NCBI GenBank assembly: GCA_905210055.1
Contig: CAJLVH010000035.1
Location: 1-13,583 of the forward strand
Direction of reading: 5' to 3'
DNA length: 13,583 nt
Source: an uncultured Enorma sp.
GTDB taxonomy: Bacteria; Actinomycetota; Coriobacteriia; Coriobacteriales; Coriobacteriaceae
The position numbers and the translations under genes are program-made. How positions within the stretch are numbered: position 1 is the first letter of the stretch; every line of letters starts with the position of its first letter. Positions 1 through 7,378 of this stretch are shown here, piece after piece. Under the pieces are notes generated by a model, which saw only the letters and a list, made by a program, of their open reading frames with translations, searched no databases and was not told the DNA's origin.

Positions 1-985
1 CCTCGACGCCCGCCGCGCGGAGCTGCTGCGCGAACTTCTCGTTCTGATAGCGCAGGTAGTCGAACTCAGACGACACGACGACCGTGCGCGGGAACACGCT
101 CAGATCCTCGCAGTACGCGGCCGAGATGAGCGGGTCGAGCATCTTCTGCGCATCGCCGGCGGTATAGACCGCGGAAAGGTCGTCCACGGAAGCCTTGATG
201 CGGTCGACGCGGCTCTTCGCCTCGACGGCCTGCTCGGGAAGCCACGGGTACATATCGTACGACCACTCGGGCGGCACCGGGCCGCTATCCACCGCAGGGT
301 ACATCTCCATGACAAGCTTCACGAGGCCGGAACCGGCGCGCAACTGCACGACACCGTTTGCCAGACTGCCGCCGGCGGAGTCGCCCGCAACTGCGAGGCG
401 GCCCATGTCGATGCCCAGGCGCTCGGCGTGCTCGACAAGATAATCGAGCGTCTCGTCACAGTCGTTTAGGCCCGCTGGGAACGGATGCTCCGGCGCGAGG
501 CGGTAGTCGGGGAACACGACCACGCAGCCCGCCTGCTCCGCAAGATAGCGCAGCGCCGGACGGTACATGCCGATGTTGCCCACAGTGAAGCCGCCGCCAT
601 GGTAGAACGCCACCACGGGAGCGAGCGCCGCGAGCTCCTCGGGCGTGAACACGTAGAGCTCGATGTCCCGCACGTCGCCGCCATCGCGGCCGGTGAGGTG
701 CATGGTCTCGACCGTCTCGGTGACGCCGCCACTGTCGATGTCGTGGTTCTCCTTGTTCGGACGCTTGCGCATCGCCTCGAAGTCCACACCCGCCGGAGTC
801 ACGAAGGCGCCGCTCAGGCGCTTCTGCGTGAGCTCGTAGACGCGCGGATCGAGCGCATGCTCGCGCTCCTCGTCCGGCATGGGGCGCAGTTCGAGCTCCG
901 TGCCGTCGTCGAGCACAACAATCCGCGTGCCCGCGGCGATGATGTCGGCGAACGAGGCGTCGTAGGTCCTTCCGTCTTTCGCCAT
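1..985 (-). CDS. alpha/beta hydrolase, HSL (family IV) esterase type, 3'-partial
   Basis: A continuous reading frame runs from ATG at 985 off the left edge, giving 328 visible residues. HGGGF at residues 129-133 is the oxyanion-hole motif of hormone-sensitive-lipase-like esterases. GDSAGG at 201-206 is the nucleophile elbow, with Ser203 as the presumed nucleophile. Asp309, in the context FDYLR, fits the catalytic Asp. The catalytic His would lie some 25-30 residues further on and is cut off by the window edge, so about the last 30-40 residues are missing. There is no signal peptide, so the enzyme is probably cytoplasmic, hydrolysing short-chain acyl or acetyl esters. The start lies 9 bp after the stop of the aldo/keto reductase, and the AGGTG-like ribosome site overlaps that stop, so the two are probably translated together. 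Substrate unknown; deacetylation of an imported sugar derivative is one possibility (inference). Confidence 0.9.
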   Translation of the reverse strand, partial: MAKDGRTYDASFADIIAAGTRIVVLDDGTELELRPMPDEEREHALDPRVYELTQKRLSGAFVTPAGVDFEAMRKRPNKENHDIDSGGVTETVETMHLTGRDGGDVRDIELYVFTPEELAALAPVVAFYHGGGFTVGNIGMYRPALRYLAEQAGCVVVFPDYRLAPEHPFPAGLNDCDETLDYLVEHAERLGIDMGRLAVAGDSAGGSLANGVVQLRAGSGLVKLVMEMYPAVDSGPVPPEWSYDMYPWLPEQAVEAKSRVDRIKASVDDLSAVYTAGDAQKMLDPLISAAYCEDLSVFPRTVVVSSEFDYLRYQNEKFAQQLRAAGVE

Positions 986-994
986 GGCACTCAC

Positions 995-1936
995 CTACAG
1001 TCCTAGCTCGTCGAGCTTGGCGTCGAGCGTCGCGATTTCTTCATCCGTGAGCGACCAGTCGTAGGCGGAGCAGTTCTCGATGGCGTGCGCGTCGCTGCGG
1101 ACGCCCACGAGCGCGCAGCCCACGTAATCCTTCTGCGTGCTCCAGTTGAGCGCGACCTGCCCGACGGGCTTGCCGTGCGCCTCGGCGATGCCGTCCATGA
1201 CCTTCAAGAGCTCCTGTACCTTGGAGAACTTGGGCTCACGGAAGTAATCGTAGAACGTGAGACGCGTATCGCCCTCGGGGAAGTCGGGCGTGGTGCGGTA
1301 CTTGCCGGAAAGGATGCCCGCACCCATGGAGCCGTACGTCATGGAGTCGATGCCGCGCGCGGCGCCCCACTTCATAAGGTCGGTGAACGTGCGGTCGACC
1401 ATCGAAAACGGCGGCTGCTGCACATCGACCTTGCCGTACTTCTCGCACTCCTCGATCATCTCCGTGGTGAAGTTGGAAACACCGATGAAGCGGATCTTGC
1501 CCTGCTTGCGCAAGAGCTCGAGCGCGCTCATGGTCTCGGCGAACGGCGTGTTCATATCCGGCCAGTGCACGAAGTAGAAGTCGATGTGGTCGGTCTTGAG
1601 GTTGTAGAGCGAACTCTCGACCTCGCGCATGATGTTTTTGAACGAAGAATCGCGGTCGTAGCCGTTCGGGCTCGTCACGAGGCCGACCTTCGTGGAGATG
1701 AGTACCTTGTCGCGGTAGCCGCCGGCGAGAGCCTCGCCCACGACCTTCTCTGAGTAGCCGTTGCCATAGCACGGTGCCGTGTCCACGAGGTTCACGCCGT
1801 TATCGATCATGGTGCGGATGGCCTGGATCGAAGCCTCGCGGTCCACCGGGCCGTAGTTGTCGCCACCGATCGCCCAGGTACCCACCGCGAGCTCGGAAAC
1901 GTCCACGCCCGCGTTCTGGAAATGCTTGTAGCGCAT
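995..1936 (-). CDS. aldo/keto reductase
   Basis: A 313-residue protein of the NAD(P)H-dependent aldo/keto reductase superfamily with the usual TIM-barrel length. The catalytic tetrad is visible: Asp52 and Tyr57 in VDTAPCYGNG, Lys83 in ISTKVGL and His124 in YFVHWPD. The cofactor end shows GVRS in the C-terminal third (ALVGVRSDAHAIENC). I chose ATG at 1936, not the upstream in-frame ATG at 1981, because AGAAAGGATCATC lies directly before it and the family N-terminus (RYKHFQNAGVDVSEL) starts there. It would reduce a sugar aldehyde or ketone, or oxidise the alcohol. It lies 283 bp after the PTS genes, separated by a hairpin-rich spacer, and 9 bp before the esterase, so it may be only partly co-transcribed with the PTS. 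Substrate not predictable. Confidence 0.95.
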   Translation of the reverse strand: MRYKHFQNAGVDVSELAVGTWAIGGDNYGPVDREASIQAIRTMIDNGVNLVDTAPCYGNGYSEKVVGEALAGGYRDKVLISTKVGLVTSPNGYDRDSSFKNIMREVESSLYNLKTDHIDFYFVHWPDMNTPFAETMSALELLRKQGKIRFIGVSNFTTEMIEECEKYGKVDVQQPPFSMVDRTFTDLMKWGAARGIDSMTYGSMGAGILSGKYRTTPDFPEGDTRLTFYDYFREPKFSKVQELLKVMDGIAEAHGKPVGQVALNWSTQKDYVGCALVGVRSDAHAIENCSAYDWSLTDEEIATLDAKLDELGL

Positions 1937-1997
1937 GATGATCCTTTCTGATTGAATAGAACAACAGGTGCCGTTCTGCAAGCGGTACCATCAAAAA

Positions 1998-2125
1998 CGA
2001 GTCCGCCGGAGGGTACGGAGTGGCAGCAGCGTCTTGGCAGCCGAACAGGGCGGGGAGTAGAGGATTAACGCTCGCCCGGCGTCCCGACGTATGTCGAGCC
2101 ACCCCGCACCCCTCCGGCGGACTCG
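1998..2125 (-). ncRNA. nested inverted-repeat element (structured RNA or terminator candidate)
   Basis: Two perfect 16-bp arms, 1998-2013 and 2110-2125, enclose about 96 bp. Read leftward, the closing arm ends CGGCGGACTCG and is followed at once by TTTTT, as in an intrinsic terminator or attenuator. Inside, on the same strand, GCGGGG/CCCCGC and GCTCG/CGAGC can pair within the outer stem, giving a multi-branched fold. It lies between EIID and the aldo/keto reductase, so it could terminate or attenuate read-through into the reductase-esterase pair. It could also be a small mobile repeat. No known riboswitch class was recognised. Confidence 0.45.
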
Positions 2126-2136
2126 CCCCGATGCCC

Positions 2137-2179
2137 CGAAATAGCGGCGGCCGACACTTCCATGCCGGCTGCCGCTTCG
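2137..2179 (-). terminator. hairpin downstream of the PTS operon
   Basis: Arms 2144-2153 (GCGGCGGCCG) and 2166-2175 (CGGCTGCCGC) pair with one mismatch. CGAA/TTCG extends the stem across a 3-nt bulge, and the loop is 12 nt. It begins 40 bp after the EIID stop. Leftward it is followed only by TATTTCGG, so the T-tract is poor. It could protect the PTS mRNA 3' end or be a weak terminator. Confidence 0.4.
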
Positions 2180-2218
2180 TCGTGATTCAACGGTATCCTA
2201 CGAAAACCGAGTCGTTCC

Positions 2219-3055
2219 TTACATCACGCCGATGAGGCCGAGCACGATGGCGAGAACCATGATGCCGACGAGGATCACGTTCACGTTGACGTTCTTGTTA
2301 CGCATGAGCCACAGCACGAAGAGGGTGAGGCACAGCGGAACGAGGCCGAGGAAGATCTGGTCCAGGTAGCTCTGGAGCGTGATGGGATCGGAGCCCTCGA
2401 CCGGGAACGAGATGATGGAGGTGAACTTGACGTTCGCCGCCGTCATGGCACCGATCATCGTAAGGCCGACCGTCGAGGTCGCGCGCGTCACGAGACGCAT
2501 GAGGCCGCCCTCATAGAGCTGGGAGATGAAGTTCGTGCCCAGCGTGAAGCCGAGGTAGGTCATGAAGTAACGGCACAGGACCGACGGGATGTTGTAGATG
2601 AGCAGGAACAGGATGGCGCCGAGCGGTGAGCCGCTCATGGCGATGTTGATGCCGATACCGGCAGCGATGACACGCAGGCAGCCCCAGAAGATAGCATCGC
2701 CGATGCCGGACATGGGGCCCATGAGCGAGACCTTGGTACCGTCGATGGACTCGGTATCGAAGTCGTCGTGCAGGGTGTTCTCGCGCTCCATGGAGGCGAC
2801 GAGGCCCATGGCGAACGTGCCGACGTTCTGCGTGATGTTGTACCACGTGGTGTGGCGGGTCATCGCGTCGGCGCGCTTCTCGGGATCATCCTTGTAGTAG
2901 CGGTTGATGGCGGGCATAATCGAGTACAGCCAGCCATCGGCACCCGCCTTGGCGGCTCCACCGGCGCCGGAGGCGAACACGGTGAAGGAACGGAGGAAGA
3001 TCTTGTTCAGCATCTTCCGATCTTCAGCGGAAAGCTTTGCAGTCAACTTGCTCAT
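2219..3055 (-). CDS. PTS mannose-family EIID component
   Basis: A 278-residue membrane protein, the normal length for EIID. The family signature LMGPMSGIGDAIFWG is at residues 111-125. An N-terminal cytoplasmic part with RSFTVFASG and WLYSIMPAI is typical of EIID, and C-terminal hydrophobic segments follow. With EIIC it forms the sugar-translocating membrane complex unique to mannose/fructose/sorbose-type PTS. The start ATG overlaps the EIIC stop as ATGA (4 bp), so the two are translationally coupled. Its AGGAGG ribosome site sits inside the last codons of EIIC. It is the last PTS gene; a hairpin and a structured spacer follow. Confidence 0.97.
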   Translation of the reverse strand: MSKLTAKLSAEDRKMLNKIFLRSFTVFASGAGGAAKAGADGWLYSIMPAINRYYKDDPEKRADAMTRHTTWYNITQNVGTFAMGLVASMERENTLHDDFDTESIDGTKVSLMGPMSGIGDAIFWGCLRVIAAGIGINIAMSGSPLGAILFLLIYNIPSVLCRYFMTYLGFTLGTNFISQLYEGGLMRLVTRATSTVGLTMIGAMTAANVKFTSIISFPVEGSDPITLQSYLDQIFLGLVPLCLTLFVLWLMRNKNVNVNVILVGIMVLAIVLGLIGVM

Positions 3056-3858
3056 GCGAAGAAATCCTCCTCTTCAGACGTCGCGGCATCACCGGAAGCA
3101 GCAGTGGCGATACCCTTGTGCTCCATATCGAAGAGCTCCTTGTCGCGGAACGCCTGGATAGCGGCGAAGATGACGCCGATGCCGGCGATGGCGATCATGG
3201 GCAGGCCGAGGTAGATGTTCAGGATGAAGCCCAGGAAGAAATAGACGGCGAGCTGAGCGCTCCAGAGCATCTGGAGGAGCAGCGCCATACCGACGGCAGG
3301 CAGGAGCGAGCCGACGGCGTTGAGGCCGTTCATGAGGTTCGTCGGGATCTGGTTCACGATGGCCGAGACCGGCTCCGCGCCCAGGTACACGCCGAAGAAG
3401 GCGATGAGGGCGAACACGGCGTACTTAATGAACCACAGCACATAATGCTGGACAGCGAGGCCACGCTCATGGCCGGCCTGCGCCATGCGGTCGAAGTTGG
3501 GGCCGAAGAGCGTGCACACGATGTTGTTCATGAAGATGGACAGGAACGCGGTCACGACACCCACGGGGACGGCGACGGTGATGGCGGCGCTCTGCTCCAC
3601 GCCCGCAACGGTGAATGCCACGGCGAGGGCGGTCGCGGTCACGGGCTCGGCGGAGATGGCACCGCCGATGTTCACCGCGCCCATGAAGATGGCCTCAAGC
3701 GAGGCGCCCACGATGCAGCCCATGGGGATGTCGCCCATGAAGATGCCGGCGACGAGGCCGACCACGATCGGGCGCTCGCACATGCACTGGCCGATGAGCC
3801 AGTTACCGCCGTAGCAGATCACTACGGTCAGCCAAGCCATAAAGGCCAAACCAAGCAT
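3052..3858 (-). CDS. PTS mannose-family EIIC component
   Basis: A 268-residue polytopic membrane protein of the mannose-family EIIC (sorbose-specific PTS IIC) type. It shows the conserved N-terminal run ERPIVVGLVAGIFMGDIPMG, then GASLEAIFMGAVNIGG, which match the family region around the first helices and the sugar-binding loops. With EIID it forms the sugar channel and receives phosphate from EIIB. The start is ATG 3858, preceded by GAGAGAAAGGAACC. It is separated from EIIB by 77 bp with a hairpin, unlike the tight EIIA-EIIB and EIIC-EIID junctions. The protein ends EEEDFFA, similar to the EIIA tail DDDFFD. Those codons also carry the ribosome site for EIID. The sugar cannot be read from the sequence. 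Confidence 0.97.
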   Translation of the reverse strand: MLGLAFMAWLTVVICYGGNWLIGQCMCERPIVVGLVAGIFMGDIPMGCIVGASLEAIFMGAVNIGGAISAEPVTATALAVAFTVAGVEQSAAITVAVPVGVVTAFLSIFMNNIVCTLFGPNFDRMAQAGHERGLAVQHYVLWFIKYAVFALIAFFGVYLGAEPVSAIVNQIPTNLMNGLNAVGSLLPAVGMALLLQMLWSAQLAVYFFLGFILNIYLGLPMIAIAGIGVIFAAIQAFRDKELFDMEHKGIATAASGDAATSEEEDFFA

Positions 3859-3877
3859 ATCTGGTTCCTTTCTCTCC

Positions 3878-3926
3878 CCGGGAAGGTCGGCGCTCCTCAG
3901 AGGGGCGGCGCGCCTCGCTTGCCCGG
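3878..3926 (-). other. intercistronic hairpin between EIIB and EIIC
   Basis: The outer stem is CCGGG (3878-3882) with CCCGG (3922-3926), extended by AAG/CTT across a one-base bulge. The inner stem is GGCGC (3889-3893) with GCGCC (3910-3914). There is no T-tract, so it is more likely an mRNA processing or stability element than a terminator. It ends about 19 bases before the EIIC start, just upstream of its ribosome site. Confidence 0.45.
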
Positions 3927-3935
3927 CTTAACCGA

Positions 3936-4439
3936 TTACTTCGTGGCTTTCTCGATAAGCTCTTTGATCGAAACCTTGGGGTTCGACGGAATGAGCTGGT
4001 GGAAGACCGGCACGTCGAGCTCGCAGAGCTCCTTGGCGGCTTCCAGCTCCTCGGGGTTGAGCATGATGGTGGAATTGAGATTCACCTTCGTGGCGGGGTC
4101 TGTCTTATCGAAGCGGCCCACATTCGCGATGTTCACGCCCTCGATCTTGCCGGGGCACCCCTTCACGAGCTCGAGCACATCCTTCACGCAGTTCGTGAGC
4201 GCGAAGATGCGCATGGAATCGGCACGGGGATCGTTCACGATGCGGCACGCGTCCGGCACGTCCTTCACCAGAAGCTTCTGACCAGCAGGGGTGCCCATCT
4301 GAAGCGTCATGCGAAGCGCGTCGCTCTCCACCGCGTGCTTGTTCGCGACGATGATACGGTTGGTGCCAAGCTCCTTGGTCCACACCAATGCGACCTGACC
4401 GTGAATCAAACGGTCGTCCACGCGAACCTGTGCGATCAT
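3936..4439 (-). CDS. PTS mannose-family EIIB component
   Basis: A 167-residue cytoplasmic protein, full length for EIIB of this family. The N-terminal VRVDDRLIHGQV is the family signature; His13 is the residue that takes phosphate from EIIA and passes it to the sugar. The following segments (TNRIIVANKHAVESD, GVNIANVG, LNPEELEAAKEL) match the known fold. The start ATG 4439 has a strong ribosome site, AGGAGGAACT. It follows EIIA after 14 bp. EIIA and EIIB are separate chains here, not the EIIAB fusion of E. coli ManX, resembling the LevD/LevE arrangement. Confidence 0.97.
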   Translation of the reverse strand: MIAQVRVDDRLIHGQVALVWTKELGTNRIIVANKHAVESDALRMTLQMGTPAGQKLLVKDVPDACRIVNDPRADSMRIFALTNCVKDVLELVKGCPGKIEGVNIANVGRFDKTDPATKVNLNSTIMLNPEELEAAKELCELDVPVFHQLIPSNPKVSIKELIEKATK

Positions 4440-4453
4440 AGTTCCTCCTCTCC

Positions 4454-4882
4454 CTAGTCGAAGAAGTCGTCGTCGGCGCCCTCTGAAGCCGACTCGGTCT
4501 CCTCCGTGTCTACAAGCTGCATCGTGGCTCTGGCGGTCTCGATGGTCGCTTGGAGACTATCCTTCGTTATGCGTCCCGGGGCGAAAAGCACCTCGATGAT
4601 GAGCCCCAGGTTGCAACCGGAAATATGGAAAACGTTGGGGTGGCCGGGAGCGATGAGTGCCACCTTCTGGCATACGCTTCCGCCATAGATGTCGGTAAAG
4701 ATGACGCCGTCGTCATCTGGGCCAATCGAATCGACGAACGCCTGGATGCGCTCGGTGTAATCCGACTCGTCCACATAGGCGCAGATCGTCTCGATGGCAT
4801 CCTCGCCGCCTGTTAGCAGCGAGATGGAGCTCTTGAAGCCGTCTGCGAGGTAGCCGTGCGTCGCGATAAGGATCTTCTTCAT
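4454..4882 (-). CDS. PTS mannose-family EIIA component
   Basis: A 142-residue cytoplasmic protein of the mannose EIIA family. ATHGYLADGF near the N-terminus carries the phospho-acceptor His9, which takes phosphate from HPr. FTDIYGGSV at about residues 62-70 matches the conserved FTDLxGGSP loop that packs near the active His. The core fold ends near residue 125. It is followed by an acidic tail ending ADDDFFD, reminiscent of the EIIC tail. The start ATG 4882 has AAAGGGAGA upstream. It lies 21 bp after the aldolase stop, within the same leftward operon. No EI or HPr gene is in the window, so the general PTS proteins must come from elsewhere. Confidence 0.96.
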   Translation of the reverse strand: MKKILIATHGYLADGFKSSISLLTGGEDAIETICAYVDESDYTERIQAFVDSIGPDDDGVIFTDIYGGSVCQKVALIAPGHPNVFHISGCNLGLIIEVLFAPGRITKDSLQATIETARATMQLVDTEETESASEGADDDFFD

Positions 4883-4903
4883 GCGCGTCTCCCTTTGCCT
4901 GTA

Positions 4904-5761
4904 CTACGCGAGCGTGTAGCCGTTGGGGTTGAGCAGACGGATCTTCGAGGCCACGAAGTCTGTCATATCCTTGCCGGCAGCCTGCATGAGACCGAAGGCA
5001 TTCTCGTCGAACTCGCCCGTAGCGACGTTCTTCTCGATGGACTTGTACATGGCGCGGAAGTACTCGGTGGCGATGTTGTACTTGCTCATGCCGAGGTTCA
5101 CCGTCTCCTGGAGCTGCTCATCGGGAATATCGGAGCAGCCGTGCATGACGAGCGGGATGGACACCGCGGCACGAACCTCCTTGATGCGCTCCATGTCGAG
5201 GTGCGGGGTCTTCACGTACGGGCCGTGCGCGTTGCCCACGGCGATGGCGAGCGAGCCGCAACCGGTGCGCTCGACGAACTCCGCTGCCTGCGCGGGATCG
5301 GTATACATGTCCGAGCCCACGAAGTCCTCGGCGTTGGCACCGCTGCCCACATGCCCAAGCTCGGCCTCGATATCGACGCCGAAGACCTTGCCGACCTCGG
5401 CGACCGCCTTGGTGAGCGCGACGTTCTCCTCGTAGGGCAGGCTCGAGCCATCGACCATGACGGAGGGGAAGCCGTCGCGGATGCCGCCTACGGCGATGTC
5501 ATAGCCGGCAGAATGGTCGAGGTGCACTGCCACGGGCACGCTCGCCTGCTCGGCGTAGTGGCATGCAATGGCAGCGACGAGCTTGAGCGGGATGTACTCG
5601 TAGAAACCCGGGAAGAACTGCACGATGACAGGCATGTGCTCCTGCTCCGCACCGGCGACGATGTACTTGATGGTCTCGAAGTTGAAGGTGTTGACCGCCG
5701 GGACACCGTAGTGATGCTCGGTGGCGTGCTTCAGGAGGTCGTTGACCTTGACGAGTGCCAT
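4904..5761 (-). CDS. class II (zinc) ketose-bisphosphate aldolase, GatY/KbaY-like
   Basis: A 285-residue protein of the class II fructose/tagatose-bisphosphate aldolase family, matching the length of GatY and KbaY. Visible active-site elements are HLDH (80-83: catalytic Asp82, zinc ligand His83), EAELGHVG (132-139), GNAHGPY (176-182, zinc ligand His179) and MHGCSDIPDEQ (206-216, zinc ligand His207). NIATE (229-233) matches the phosphate-binding NxxT[DE] loop. The usual HGGSG is changed to HGCSD, which may alter phosphate or substrate recognition. I placed the start at ATG 5761 (AAAGGGG upstream), not 5908, because the extra 49 residues do not resemble the family and overlap the permease. It probably cleaves the phosphorylated ketose delivered by the PTS to dihydroxyacetone phosphate plus an aldehyde. 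Exact sugar unknown. Confidence 0.93.
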   Translation of the reverse strand: MALVKVNDLLKHATEHHYGVPAVNTFNFETIKYIVAGAEQEHMPVIVQFFPGFYEYIPLKLVAAIACHYAEQASVPVAVHLDHSAGYDIAVGGIRDGFPSVMVDGSSLPYEENVALTKAVAEVGKVFGVDIEAELGHVGSGANAEDFVGSDMYTDPAQAAEFVERTGCGSLAIAVGNAHGPYVKTPHLDMERIKEVRAAVSIPLVMHGCSDIPDEQLQETVNLGMSKYNIATEYFRAMYKSIEKNVATGEFDENAFGLMQAAGKDMTDFVASKIRLLNPNGYTLA

Positions 5762-5822
5762 GTGAAAACCCCTTTCGTTGCGGTTCCGATACTTCGACGA
5801 ACGGCCATGCGGCCGGTGTGTC

Positions 5823-7213
5823 CTATTCGCGCGACACGGATGCCGCGGCGGGCTCGTGAGCGTGGGAGATGGAGGCGCGCCATGCTCGATAGGCCACGAG
5901 CACGACAAAGGTGCTCACGAGCACCAGCCCGGCAGACAGGAAATACGAGGCGCGCATGCCGAGGGTGTCGCCGATGGCGCCGCCCGCGAGGTTGGCGACC
6001 ATCATGGCAAGACCGCTCTGCACGAGTACGAAGATGCTCTGACCTTGGGAGAGCTTTCCGGGAAGCACGGCCTCGGCTGCATAGCGCGTGCAGCAGTAGT
6101 ACACGGTCATGTACGTCACGCTCTGCAACAGCTGCCCGGCGACCATGGTGGTGACGGTGCCCATGCCGATGAGTACCAGGCGGGCGACCATCATCACGCA
6201 CGAGAACGCCAAGAGACGCATGACACCGAAGCGGTTCACGAGCTTGTGTGAGAAGAGCAGGATGGGAAGCTCGCTCAAGGCAGAGACGGCGCTGAGCACG
6301 CCCACGAGGCTCTGGCCGTACCCGAGCTCGACGACGTAGCGTCCGAGGAAACTGCCCGAGAAACCCAGGCCCATCTGACTCACGAAGGCGAAGGCAAGGA
6401 TGAAGAAAATCTCCTGCGTGCGGAAGATGCCGAGCACGGGACGGTCCGAGGCGAAGCGCGCAATGGACGTCGCCTGGGGTTGCGCGGCCGGCTTTTCAAC
6501 GGCGGCTTCTGCAGCGGACGACTCGTCTTGCGCAGCTGTGCGCGCACCCTCGCGACGACGCGCCTGGGGCAGCGCGATGACGGCGGCGAGGAACACGAGG
6601 GAAAGCGCCGTGACCACGATGAACTGCGCCTGTGGCGCGCGATCGAGGTAGAGCCCCACGATGAACACGACGAACGCGTAGCCGGTCGTGCCGCCCATGC
6701 GCACATGGGCGAACTCGACCCCGAAGTCGTTGCAACTCTGGATGACGAGCGCGTCGCACAGCGGCAGGAGGGCAGAGAAGAAGAGCACGAACACGATGGT
6801 CGCGATGAGTACCGTGAGGTAGCTCGTGCCGACGTAGTACAGCAGCGCCGCTGCGGCGGATGCGGCCGCGAGGAAGCCGAGCACGAGCTTGCGCTTGCCC
6901 GTCGCATCAGAGAGACGCGCCCACAGGGGCTGGATGAAGATAATTGCAAGCGGCGAGATGGTGAGCAGCACGCCCACTTCCGTCGCGGAAAGGCCGATCG
7001 AGGTGAAGTAGGAACTCAGGAACGGGGTATATGCTCCCGCGCACATCCAGTAGGTGATGTTAGCAACCAGAAGGAGGAAGCCCGTTAAGGAGAACCCCCC
7101 CCATGGGCGTTTTTACGGGTTGCGGACACAGCAGTCTGCTCGTTGGACAGCGCGCTATTGGAACGGGAATCCACTTGCATGTGACACGACGTTTCAGACG
7201 TTTGAATCGCCAT
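5823..7213 (-). CDS. MFS permease (MFS_1_like/PPP type) with apparent frameshift at a G8 tract
   Basis: The main frame (5823-7112) encodes about 12 membrane segments. It starts within TM1 (FSLTGFLLLVANITYW), has a motif-A-like loop RLSDATGKRK after TM2 and a charged central loop rich in Ala, Glu and Gln. It resembles LacY-like / 3-phenylpropionate-type MFS_1_like permeases. The first ATG in this frame (7046) lies inside TM1 and has no ribosome site. The neighbouring frame has ATG at 7213 behind GGGGAGGGGGAGTAC and encodes MAIQTSETSC..., running to the run of eight G (coding strand, 7102-7095). One extra G would join the frames into a 463-residue protein. So this is a sequencing error, a phase-OFF allele, a real disruption, or a -1 frameshift site (G GGG GGT). 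It is the first gene of the operon, 61 bp before the aldolase; a small CGGCC/GGCCG hairpin (5802-5815) lies in that gap. Confidence 0.85.
7095..7102 (-). repeat. mononucleotide tract, eight G on the coding strand
   Basis: Eight consecutive C on the given strand, within the 5' end of the permease gene, exactly where the reading frame must change. CCCGT (7081-7085) and ACGGG (7115-7119) flank it and could pair around it. Confidence 0.9.
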
Positions 7214-7278
7214 GTACTCCCCCTCCCCGTTATCGCGCATCTTCTCCGCTGCGTGATCAGATGTCTCCACATCTTAAA

Positions 7279-7318
7279 ACGAGAGTTTCATATTCTACTC
7301 TCTATATGAAACGCTCGT
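7279..7318. promoter_or_regulatory. operator candidate 1 (inverted repeat, RpiR-type)
   Basis: Arms 7279-7293 and 7304-7318 pair over 15 bp with a single mismatch. The core is GTTTCATAT (7285-7293) and ATATGAAAC (7304-7312), with a 10-bp spacer. It lies just downstream of the predicted leftward transcription start, where a bound repressor would block the permease/PTS operon. The half-sites TTTCATA/TATGAAA recur in operator candidate 2. Confidence 0.7.
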
Positions 7319-7330
7319 TCATTGAGTCAT

Positions 7331-7359
7331 ATCATAGCGATTCGCAGTTTCTTTGTGAA
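7331..7359 (-). promoter_or_regulatory. sigma70-type promoter for the permease/aldolase/PTS operon
   Basis: Read leftward, -35 is TTCACA (7359-7354, 5 of 6 matches), the spacer is 17 bp, and -10 is TATGAT (7336-7331, 5 of 6). The predicted start near 7324 gives a leader of about 110 nt. The leader contains operator candidate 1 and a small hairpin AGATGT/ACATCT (7259-7274) with a GGAG loop. Confidence 0.65.
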
Positions 7360-7378
7360 GTACTTTTTTGTAATGGTG

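Noticed and set aside
1937..1997. Separate promoter for the aldo/keto reductase (TTGCAG-N17-TATTCA)
   Set aside because: Each box matches the consensus at only about three positions, too weak to annotate.
1998..2125. Insertion sequence or MITE with terminal inverted repeats
   Set aside because: No target-site duplication is visible at the ends and there is no internal frame; the T-tract makes an RNA-level element more likely, though not proven.
3037..4281. Long open frame (414 codons) on the plus strand across the PTS genes
   Set aside because: It is antisense to EIIC and EIIB, both clear family members with good starts. Its product is a His/Asp/Glu/Arg-rich low-complexity string, typical of antisense frames in GC-rich genes.
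5762..5908. Longer N-terminus for the aldolase from the ATG at 5908
   Set aside because: It would overlap the permease coding region and adds 49 residues unlike the family. The ATG at 5761 has a clear ribosome site and matches the family N-terminus.
4856..6154. Long open frame (432 codons) on the plus strand across the aldolase
   Set aside because: Antisense shadow of the aldolase and the end of the permease; no recognisable domain and no ribosome site.
7249..7280. Riboswitch in the permease leader (AGATGT/ACATCT hairpin with GGAG loop)
   Set aside because: A single 6-bp stem with no conserved riboswitch core; described only as part of the leader.
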